In this document: positions 1 through 8,207 of the stretch, piece by piece
Layout: each line of letters begins with the position of its first letter
How positions within the stretch are numbered: position 1 is the first letter of the stretch
From: a virus
Strand: one strand, 5' to 3'
Virus record (IMG/VR): IMGVR_UViG_3300047388_000243
Coordinates: 1 to 25,044 of that record
DNA: 25,044 nt
Made by a program: the position numbers and the translations under genes
Notes under the pieces: model-generated
What the model saw: only the letters and a program-made list of their open reading frames with translations
Told to the model about the DNA's origin: nothing
Databases searched by the model: none

Positions 1-3000
1 TTTGCTTCTTGGCTAGGTCGATCGCGATTGACTCCAGTTTCTCGACGCGGCGCTTGGCCTCGTCCGGATCGAGCGAGCCGAGCTCCGACGGGTTCTGGGT
101 CACGGCATGGAACACGGAGGCCCTCGCACTCTTGAGCCGATCCATATACTCGTCGGAGAGATCGTCCGGGATGCCATCCGGCAGGCCCGATAGGGGGACG
201 TGATACCGCTCAAGCATCGTCAGGGCCTTGTCGTTGGTCGGATTCTCAAGCGACTCGAGGTAGGGGTTGGGCTGATTGCGGGCCGCGAGTCGCCCCTGCG
301 CGCCCTCGATGTAGGCCTGAAGCGTTCCGTTCTTCTTCAGTTCCGACATCAACTTGGCGCGACCGTAGGCGCGGGCGCCGTCGACCATGTCCCTGACGAT
401 CGCCTTCTGCTGCTCGTCAGTCTTGGCGGAGAATGCGGTGCCCTGCTTCTCCAGGGTATCCATCATCGACTTGACCTTCTGGCCGGTGATGACCTCGAGC
501 CGGTCCAGATCCTCGCGGTTGAGGGCAAAACTGCTTTTCTGGCCGTGGATGGTCATGGGCATCGTGCCTGAGACCTGGCCGATCTTGGCCTTCATGTAGG
601 CCAACTCCGGCGCGGACATGTCGCGGGCCTCGGAGCGCGCCGTCGGCGACAACGACCGTTCGAGCGGTGTGCCCGGCTCCGCGATCGGCTCGCCGTACAT
701 ATCCCGCTTGGGTGAGAGGCCCTCGCGCCAGAATGGCACGCGGGCTCGGACGGCCGCGCCGAAGCTGTCGACCCTCCGCTGGCTGTCGTCGATCGACGCA
801 CCAGCGCGGGCCACGATCGAGGGCACGAATCCCCCCGCTGCGCGACCTGCGGCGATCGGGAAGTGCCCTGGATTCTGAAGCGTCTCGAACATCTCGGCCA
901 GGCCCTGGAGCATGGGTTGCTCGAGGATGAACCGGCTGATGTGGTCGGCGGAGGCGGTCGCGTACTGCTCGAACTGCGTGTCTCCCTTGGCCCGCGGGGC
1001 GTCCTTCTGGATCTCGGCGACATCGGCAACCGTCCCGAGCGAGTAACCGTAAGGGCCGAGAAACCGGAGCGGCATGTAGCCCATCGGGGTCTGGAGCGAT
1101 CCTGGGCGCCAGCCGGTCTTGTAGAGCGCGGCGAACTCCCGCGGATCCGTCGGTCCTGCTCCGGTCAGCCTGCCGGCCTTGGCCATCTGGTAGCCCCAGA
1201 ACCAAGCCGTCCTTCAGGATGCTTCCGAAGCCAAGAGGGCTCGTCTCGAACGCCACCTTGACGAGGTTCTGCGGTGTCGTGACGATCGGAATCTCAACGA
1301 TCGCTCCGGGGACTTGCTCGCGAAAGTGCAGCAGTCCCTTCGTCCACTTGCCCGGCGGCTGCGTCAGGGTGTCCTTGGCAGCCTCAGTCGTGGCAGCGGC
1401 GAGGCCCTCTTCCGGAGGGTCGTTGGCGTACTCGCGGGCGTGATCCCATGCCTCCGCGCCAGTCTTGCCGGAGTTCAGGGCCTCGCGCATTCCCTGCTCG
1501 TAGAGCTCGCCACGAATGTTGACGTGCCGGGCCGCGTCCGTGATCGCTCCGAGCAGCCGCATCGGCGTACCAATGACGTAGCCAGTCTTGCCGGTGATCG
1601 GCGGCGTGCGCTTGTAGATCGACGAGCCGCTCTTGAGCGTCTCCGCGAAGGCGCTCATGGCGTCGTTGAGCGACGACCACATCCCGGCGACACGCGCTCC
1701 AGTCTCGGCGATCGGGTGCGTTTCCGCGCCGGTCAGTTTGTTGGCAGCAGCCCCGACCAGCGTCCTCACCGGACTGGACAGGATCGTCGCCACGTCCGAC
1801 GCCGCCTTAATCCCCGCTGTCGGCAGGGCCGAGATGATCGAGTTCACATAGTAGTAGCCGAGTTTCTGATTCCAGGTGAAGCCCTTGATGCCGGCGACCT
1901 TACGCAGTTTGTTCCGCTGGACTGGATCGGTGAGGTCGGTGGCGTCGAGTTTCTCCTTGAGCGCGGTCGCGTCCTTGCCGCGACCCTCCATCTCGTTGAT
2001 GAGTTTCCCGATCTCGAGCGCGACCTGCGCCTCTGGCCCCGGCTTGGTGTCAATGCCGGCGGCGGCGAGGCCACGACCCGCGTTCGCCAGCGTGTCCGAA
2101 GCCGCCTTGACGCCTTCGAGGAGAATCTTGCGCGTGCGCTGGATCTCCGCCGGATTGCCGCTCGCCTTCGCCGCGGCGTAATTCTCCGCAGCGCGACCCT
2201 CGAACTGCTTGACCGCCTCCACCTGGACGTGGAGATCCTTGGTGCCGTCCGCGATCTGCTTGGCGAGATCGAGGTTCGCGCCAATGGCGGAGGCTGACGC
2301 GATTGTCTGCTCGCGAGGGATAGGCGTCTGGCGACCGACCTCCGCCGCGACTTCCATGATGCCGCGCTTGGCCTCGTCCGAGATGTCGAGCCGGTTCAGG
2401 TTGACGTTGGACGGTTCCGCGTACTTGGGGATCTCGCCGCCGATGTCCTGCGTCGTCTGCCCGACGATCTGGTCGTTGGCGCCGGGGCCTTCGGGCACCT
2501 CCGGAATCTGGCCCTCCTGAACGCGGGCGTGCTGGACTTCGTGCGCGACCTTATCCGCCGTCCCCTTGGCCAGATCGAACTGGTAGTCCGTTGGAGTCTC
2601 GCTCGATTCCGATACCGGGACATCGCCAACGCTCGTAACCTCGATCGGCTTCGTCAGTCGGTACGTTCTGCCGAGGAAGTTCGCGACAGCCTGCGGGTCG
2701 TTGACGTCGACCCCGGCCTGCCGCATTGGGATCTTCATCTGCTCGGTGAGGCGCTCGTTGGCGTCGTCGTTCGGGATGACTTTTTCACCGCGCTGACCCT
2801 TGACGATCGGAGGCCCTTCGGCGGGTTCTGGCGGCCCAACGTCCTTCGGGCGCATTTCGTCGATACGGCTCGGCCCTTGGTACGTCTCGTCTACATTGAC
2901 CCACTCCCTGTTGGGGGATTCGTGGAAACTGTCGCCCCTGATGAAACCGGATTGCATTCCAGGCTCAGGCGAGAGCATTTCCTTGCCGGGCGGGGCGTGC

Positions 3001-3875
3001 TCCATGAGTACGTCCCCGTGATTGCTCGCATCTTCGCCGCCAACGATGATTTTCCCGTCAGGCAAGCGAATGGCAGGGCGCCCTTGCAACGAAGTTTTGC
3101 CGTTCCAGGGTCCGTCAGGTAGAAGAACCTTGGAATTCTGCGCCTTTGACGCCTCTGTCGTATCCGGCCCAACGTCCGAGACGACCTTGGCAGCCTTCTC
3201 TGTGGCCTTCTGGGTGGCCTTCAGAGGCGCGATCTCCTCAGCGGCAGGGGTAGATGAGGGGGGCTCGGCCGCTGGCGCCTTGAGGCCACTGGCTGCGTGA
3301 GCAAGCCCGAGGCCCGCGAAGACTGCGCCTAAGCCAGTCTCCGTCATCCGCTCCTCTAACTTAGCCCAGTCCCGATTGGCTGCCAGCCGAGCAAGTTCCG
3401 GGATGCTCTTGACGACTCCCCAAGCCTGCTGAGTGCCGAAGAGGCCCGAAACGGGCTTGGCCACGGACGGTGGCGCTTCGCCAAGACCGCCGATCAGCGC
3501 AGCGTTTCCTGGCGTCATCATGCCCACGACCGTCTTGGCGATGCCCTTCCCGATGTTGGCGCGAGGATCGCCAGACTGGAGGTTTTCAGCCCAGCGAGTC
3601 AGACCCGGAGACGGGCTGTTGATCGCTTCGGCTAGGGTTGTCCTTTTGGTCGGCAGCGTTTTCTCGAGGTCGGCCGCTGCACTTCCTGAGTCGGGGAGCT
3701 CTTGTACTCCCGTGGACGCGGTCGCTGGGTGCAGGTACTTCGCCAGCCTTGGACGATATTCAGGGTGCTGGTCTCCGACCAGGGCTGCAAGAGTCTGGTC
3801 GTCGTACTTCTCAAGTCCGGCGTCTGGATTCAGCGCCCTGAACTGGGCGATGAAGTCGGGCTGCTCTTCCGCCAT
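1..3875 (-). CDS. Giant polyvalent / DNA-ejection virion protein, frameshifted, 3' end beyond window
   Basis: Starts at ATG 3875. The first frame runs about 893 codons to the CCCC run at 1194-1197 (GGGG on the coding strand). From there the sensible protein continues in the next frame to the window edge, giving over 1,290 residues. In the first frame the sequence after that point becomes Arg/Pro/Gly-rich nonsense and stops at 417. Visible parts: an N-terminal segment (about residues 1-50) like the starts of phage internal virion proteins; Ala/Gly-rich and amphipathic stretches; a segment with RLPDGKIIVGG (about 270-330) like domains of large polyvalent phage proteins; an HEVQH zinc-peptidase motif at 445-449; and a long helical Ala-rich C-terminal half. 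Such proteins are carried in the capsid and ejected with DNA in short-tailed phages. It is last in the visible late operon, 3 nt after its neighbour. The role is inferred from architecture and position; the exact family is not identified. Confidence 0.72.
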
Positions 3876-3878
3876 TCA

Positions 3879-4847
3879 CTACGGCGGGAAAACGAGCGTT
3901 TTGCTTACAGGCTGACCAGGAGAAGAAGTTCCGGGGGCAGCGGGTGTCACACCACCCCCGGTGTTCGTGTCGAACGTGCCAGGAGCGAACATGGAAGAAC
4001 CGCCAGACGCGCCGCCAGCGGAGGCCTTAGACTTCACGACGCGCACCGCGTCATCCCTCATCGCCTCAAGCCGCTTGATCTCCGCCGCGATCGAGGGAGC
4101 CTCTTCCGCTGTGTAGTATTTGTTCAGCAGGGCGCGCTGGTACTTCCCGATCTCGGCGTTTACTGCCGTGATCGTCTTGTTCGCTTGGGCCAATTCGGGA
4201 TCTCCGAGTGAAGCCTTCCCTGTAGCTGCCTGCTTGAGTTTTGCGACGGCGGCCTGCGCCTTCCTCAGATCGGCTAGCGCCTTTAGCGCGTCAGTCTGGG
4301 CGCCAAGTTCGGCAACCTTGGGAGCGGTCAGCGCGTTGGTCTGATCGGCCTGTGCTGTCGCCTTCTCGCCTAGCGCACCGGCCAGCCCAGCCTTCGCAGT
4401 TGGCAGGGGTGCCGGTGGCAACTCCTGGCCGCTGACGCTCGTCACTCCCAAGCCCTGATTGATGCCCGCGACGTTCTCTCGCCCGGTAGCCGTGATGCCA
4501 GCAGCCTCGCTCTTTCCCTGGGCGGCCTTGGCCGTGCGGAGGTAGGGCATCAGGAGTTTCGGATCCTCACCGTTGCGAACGAGCGTGTCGGCGATGACAT
4601 CGCTGCTCGCACCTTCCGGCAACTGCGCCATCACGTCGCGAATCTTCTGCTCACGCTGTTTCGCCAAGCCGTACTGCTCTGCCTGCTGCGACTCGAGGGA
4701 AGCCTGCGCCTCCCGCTGCTGCTGAAGCGTGGATGCAATCTCGTTGGCCTTCTGCGAATTCAGAAGCGAGATCACCGCGCCCATCGCCCCGGTGGGCTGG
4801 TAATTTACGTCGAGGCTGTAAAGGCCGGTCGTTGGGTCGACTGCCAC
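3879..4847 (-). CDS. Ala/Gln-rich coiled-coil-like virion protein
   Basis: 322 residues from a GTG start, 2 nt after the stop of the preceding gene, with a weak GAGG upstream. Residues about 25-75 and 190-270 are rich in Ala, Gln, Lys and Glu and look helical or coiled-coil (for example QQQREAQASLESQQAEQ). The centre and the C-terminal tail are Gly/Ala/Pro/Thr-rich and probably disordered. No enzymatic motif or transmembrane segment is visible. Its place between a low-complexity virion-type protein and the giant polyvalent protein is where short-tailed phages encode internal core or ejection proteins, so I infer such a role. I do not recognise a specific family. Confidence 0.7.
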   Translation of the reverse strand: MAVDPTTGLYSLDVNYQPTGAMGAVISLLNSQKANEIASTLQQQREAQASLESQQAEQYGLAKQREQKIRDVMAQLPEGASSDVIADTLVRNGEDPKLLMPYLRTAKAAQGKSEAAGITATGRENVAGINQGLGVTSVSGQELPPAPLPTAKAGLAGALGEKATAQADQTNALTAPKVAELGAQTDALKALADLRKAQAAVAKLKQAATGKASLGDPELAQANKTITAVNAEIGKYQRALLNKYYTAEEAPSIAAEIKRLEAMRDDAVRVVKSKASAGGASGGSSMFAPGTFDTNTGGGVTPAAPGTSSPGQPVSKTLVFPP

Positions 4848-4849
4848 GG

Positions 4850-6424
4850 TCAGTACCTCATGTACCCGTCAAACTGCACGTCGCTCGCGCCGCCGTCACC
4901 GCCACCGCCGCCGAAGTCGCTGGGCGAGTTGCCGAACGGACCGTAGAGATCGCCACCGTAGCCGCCCGCAAGCCCGTTGCTGTCGATCGGCGGCAAGTTG
5001 TTGATGAAGTCCGCGACACTCTGGCCCGGCCCTTCCGGACCGTAGCCGCCGCCGTAAAGCGGATCCTGGTAATAGGGCGAGCCGGGCGTGTTGAACGGGT
5101 CTGCAAACGGATCGTTCGCGCCGCCCATCTGGTCCGCGGGATTCTGATTGCTCGCGTTCCAGTAGCTCTTGTCGTTGCCGTAAGTCCGACCGCCGGAGGT
5201 CGTGTAGCCGGGGTCGCTCGAGCCCGCGCTCTTGCCACCGGGACCGCCGCCGCCGGGGCCACCGAGGCCGATGCCGGACTTCGACTTGTTCGATCCGCCG
5301 CTCTTGCCGAGCATCGACAACAGCAGCGTCAGAATCGCCGGCACGGTCGTGTTCGGCCCGTTCTTGGCTGCGGCGGCCGACTGAGCCTGCTGCGCCTCCG
5401 CGTTGGTCAGCGCGTTCAAGTACCAGTTCTTGTCGTAGTAGTTCGCCGGGCCGGTCGTGCCGGGTGTAGCGTCGTATCCGATTACCTGCCCATCCGTGGC
5501 GGTGGCTGCGCCCTGCGTGTCAGTGCCGCCGCTGCCACCGAAGAGACCGCCGAGAGAGCCGAGGATCGAACCCCAGTCGATGTTGCTACCGCCAAGCAGG
5601 CCCGCGATCTGATCGAGCGTCGACGAACCGTACTGGGGCTGGTACTGCCCGTGGTATCCGCCGCCGTAGAGCATTTGGAGAATCTGCTGATCCGGCGAGT
5701 TGTAGGCATTCTGCATCCCGCCGGTCTGCCGCAGGAAGTCCTGGTACTGCGCGTTAAGGTCGTTCTGCTGAAGCGAGCGCGGCAAGGCGCCCATGCCGAA
5801 CAACTGCGAGTAGCCGCCGCTCGCGGTGTTCGCCAGATTCGCCAACTGGTTCGGTGCCTGACTCTGCAAGCCCCGCTCCATGCCGTAGTTCTGATTCATC
5901 AACTGGCCCATCAGCGACTCGAAGGCGTTGTTGGAATTCCGCATGTAGTCCGAGGTCGCCCCGAGTTTCGCGCCGGAGAGCGCGTTACCGCCCAGAGCCA
6001 TGCTCGAGCCGATACGGGAAAGCGCCTGCTGGTCGTTGTAGTCCTTGATTCCCTGCTCGCCCTGCTGGATCTGCTGGAGGTATGGATTGGAACTCAGGTT
6101 CAGGTACTGGCCGCCGAGCTCGTTGTTCAGGTAGTTGCCGGCGTTGTTCAGGCCCATGCCGCCCTGAACGAAGTTGGAGTAGCCGCCGAGCGCGTTCTGC
6201 TCGTAGGGGGACATCGGAGCTGTAAAGCCGCCGCCGTAGGGCTGAAGCCACGGGAACATCTGCTGCCCGAAGTTTCCAGGCGAGTTCTGCCCGGAGGGGA
6301 AGGCGCCCCCAGTGTCCGTCGGCGTGTTGGGCTGCTGGGGTTGGTTCCCGAAGATGTTGTTCGGGTTCTGATTCGGCGATTCGCCGCTGCCGCCCCAAGA
6401 ACCCCAGCCGCCGATCGAGGTCAT
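4850..6424 (-). CDS. Gly/Asn/Gln/Tyr-rich low-complexity virion-type protein
   Basis: I chose ATG 6424, which overlaps the preceding TGA as ATGA; an in-frame GTG at 6433 would add three residues. The product is 524 residues, dominated by Gly, Asn, Gln, Ser and Tyr. It begins MTSIGGWGSWGG and is full of GGYG, NPN and GGGG runs. A middle part (about residues 60-260) is less degenerate and contains regular helical stretches with LMGQLMNQNYGMERGL and NDLNAQYQDFLRQTGGMQNAY. Residues about 340-365 form an Ala/Leu-rich helix. No catalytic motif is seen. Position in the late operon suggests an internal or tail-associated structural component; function is unknown. Confidence 0.72.
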   Translation of the reverse strand: MTSIGGWGSWGGSGESPNQNPNNIFGNQPQQPNTPTDTGGAFPSGQNSPGNFGQQMFPWLQPYGGGFTAPMSPYEQNALGGYSNFVQGGMGLNNAGNYLNNELGGQYLNLSSNPYLQQIQQGEQGIKDYNDQQALSRIGSSMALGGNALSGAKLGATSDYMRNSNNAFESLMGQLMNQNYGMERGLQSQAPNQLANLANTASGGYSQLFGMGALPRSLQQNDLNAQYQDFLRQTGGMQNAYNSPDQQILQMLYGGGYHGQYQPQYGSSTLDQIAGLLGGSNIDWGSILGSLGGLFGGSGGTDTQGAATATDGQVIGYDATPGTTGPANYYDKNWYLNALTNAEAQQAQSAAAAKNGPNTTVPAILTLLLSMLGKSGGSNKSKSGIGLGGPGGGGPGGKSAGSSDPGYTTSGGRTYGNDKSYWNASNQNPADQMGGANDPFADPFNTPGSPYYQDPLYGGGYGPEGPGQSVADFINNLPPIDSNGLAGGYGGDLYGPFGNSPSDFGGGGGDGGASDVQFDGYMRY

Positions 6425-7388
6425 ACCGACCACCCCATCGACTGCTGCCGATTGCCGACCTCACGGGGTTTCGGGCGAACCATCCCGCTGCCGCTGTATC
6501 CGCTGCCGCCCGCTGAGATTCCACCCGCGCCACCGCCGCCACCCTGGATGATCTGCGCAATCGTCGCGCTCGGATCTCCGCTGTAGGGGCTGGCACCCAT
6601 CGTGCTGTTGAAGGGGTGCCAGCCGCCCTGGTTCCCGTAGCCGCCCAAAATGGAGACGCTCGAGTTCGGGTCCGAGCCGGGCGGGTAGGAGGGCGCGGCG
6701 TCCATGCCGAGCGGAGCCATCGGCCCGCGCTGGTCGTGGTACGGCGAGTCCATGCCCATCGGGCGAGGCGCCATCTGCGGGGGGCCACCCATCGGAGGAC
6801 CACCCATCGGGGGTCGCTGCATTCCGCCGCGCCGCTTGGCCATCATCGCCATGAGGATCGCTCTGAGTGCGGCGGCGTGCTGCGGGTTGCCTGGCTGATG
6901 GGGATGACGCGCCATCGGCCGCATCGCGCCCGGTGCTGGCGCGGCACCAGCCATCGGAGGAGCTCCGGGCCGTCGAAGCCGTACATGCCGCCGCCGCCCT
7001 GCTTGGGCATCATCTGGGCCTGCGGAGGGGGCGCCTGCGTTCCGCCACCACCGCCCTGACCGCCGCCCTGCAACAGCCCCATGATCGTCTGCATCGAGTT
7101 CGCAGGCTCCTGCCCGTAGACGCCGCCGCCGGGAAGTTGCATCGAGCCCGGTGTCGGGCCGCCGCCAGTCTGCGCCTGCTGCCCGTAGCCACCTTGGTAG
7201 GGATTGAACATCCCTCGCCCTTGTCCCGTGAACAGCCCCTGCGCCTGCTGCGGCGAGCCAGTGAAGCCGTATGGCGCAGCCTCCTCGCCGATCAGTTTCC
7301 GCATGAGGAGATCGCGCAGGATATTGAAACCAGGCGGCTCCAGGTTGGGCTGGGGCGTCAACTGCGGCTGCTGCGTGAGGCTTGCCAT
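6421..7388 (-). CDS. Pro/Gly/Gln/Met-rich virion-type protein split by a probable 1-base deletion
   Basis: Starts at ATG 7388 after AGGAG (5-nt spacing). It begins MASLTQQPQLTPQPNLEPPG, followed by a helix DLLMRKLIGEE, then Gln/Gly/Pro-rich sequence. At about 6965 the reading frame breaks: the first frame turns into RWLVPRQHRARCGRW and stops at 6843. A second open frame continues the same composition from ATG 6954 (MAGAAPAPGAMRPMARHP) to 6421. Adding one C to the plus-strand CC at 6965-6966 joins them smoothly as GFDGPGAPPMAGAAPAP and gives 322 residues. The alternatives are two separate overlapping genes or a -1 ribosomal frameshift. The C-terminal part has MGGPP repeats and a Gly-rich tail, and its stop overlaps the next start (ATGA). 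It is probably a structural protein; the family is not recognised. Confidence 0.6.
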
Positions 7389-7396
7389 GTTCGCTC

Positions 7397-7759
7397 CTAG
7401 CGGATAACGATCAGACGCATTGTACCGCCAGTAATCGCTGGCGCGGCTGCTGAGAACGTGATCGTGAAATTGTTCGCCGTGATCCCTGAGACGTACCCGT
7501 AGGCGTTCCAGTCCAAGATGCAAAGCGGGCTGTAGAAGGTGTCAGGGTACGGCGCCGGCAGGATCACCGTGAAGAACGCCGACAGCGCCGGCACCGCGAT
7601 CTGGTCGATATACACCCGGTTGTGGCACTGGATGACTTCCTGCGCCAACTGCGAGTAGGACTTCTCGATGTTGTGGACTTCCGTCTCCAAATCTGGAGCC
7701 TGGAACAGCGGCGCGATGATCGCCCGACGAATTGATTGGAAATGCGGATCATTAGCCAC
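7397..7759 (-). CDS. Small beta-rich virion protein
   Basis: 120 residues from a GTG start that overlaps the end of the preceding endonuclease gene, with AGAGG about 10 nt upstream. Residues 1-55 are helical (SIRRAIIAPLFQAPDLETEVHN). The C-terminal half is beta-rich and ends in NFTITFSAAAPAITGGTMRLIVIR-like strands. That pattern (alternating Thr/Phe strands, a Gly-Gly turn, then a short hydrophobic strand) is common in small beta-sandwich tail or fibre-associated proteins of phages; this is a pattern impression, not an assignment. It lies downstream of the nozzle gene, so a tail-tip or accessory structural role is plausible. Confidence 0.68.
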   Translation of the reverse strand: MANDPHFQSIRRAIIAPLFQAPDLETEVHNIEKSYSQLAQEVIQCHNRVYIDQIAVPALSAFFTVILPAPYPDTFYSPLCILDWNAYGYVSGITANNFTITFSAAAPAITGGTMRLIVIR

Positions 7760-8207
7760 GGTGAGCCTCTAAATAGGCCGCCCCGAGGCGGAGCCTCGTC
7801 GCGCTATCTTTCGCCTGACCGAGCATGAGATTGCAGTAGTGGCAGAGCAGTCCGCGGTTTTTGCCTGTAGCGTGGTCGTGGTCCACGTGAAATCGCTTGT
7901 TGACCTCTTCGGGACGCACCGAGCAAATCGCGCACACTCCACCCTGCGACCTGAGCATCTCGTCCCACTGGTCCTTGGTGATACCGAATTCCTTTTTCGC
8001 GGACCACCAGTAGGCATTGTCACGATGTCTCTGCCGGTTAGCTTCACGCCATTTCTTAATCGCAAGTCTGTGGCGTTCCGGGTTTCTCGCTCTCCATCGC
8101 CGCGCCGCTTCGCGTCGGAGCATCTTCACGCGCTCAGGGTTTTGCTTCTTCCTGCGCGCCTTGGCCTCTCGATGGAGTCTTCGTGAGTGATCGGTCGGCG
8201 TGGCCAT
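7752..8207 (-). CDS. Endonuclease VII-type HNH endonuclease, probably homing
   Basis: 151 residues from ATG 8207, which shares a base with the nozzle stop (TGATG). A longer in-frame reading to 8528 is only a shadow of the nozzle gene. Residues 1-75 are extremely Arg/Lys-rich and helical, suited to DNA contact. The catalytic part has C92xxC95, then HVDHDH at 107-112, then LLCHYC at 120-125. This is the four-cysteine zinc site plus His/Asp metal site of the recombination endonuclease VII family. Placed alone between tail genes, it is more likely a free-standing homing endonuclease than the phage's resolvase, though a DNA-processing role cannot be excluded. Its stop overlaps the next gene's GTG. 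Confidence 0.88.
   Translation of the reverse strand: MATPTDHSRRLHREAKARRKKQNPERVKMLRREAARRWRARNPERHRLAIKKWREANRQRHRDNAYWWSAKKEFGITKDQWDEMLRSQGGVCAICSVRPEEVNKRFHVDHDHATGKNRGLLCHYCNLMLGQAKDSATRLRLGAAYLEAHRG

Noticed and set aside
1314-2297. 327-codon plus-strand frame
   Set aside because: Shadow opposite the giant polyvalent protein, which has far better protein character.
4733-6586. 617-codon plus-strand frame
   Set aside because: Antisense shadow of the Gly/Asn-rich virion gene and the ends of its neighbours; Arg/Val/Ala-rich with no domain, a usual artefact in high-G+C DNA.
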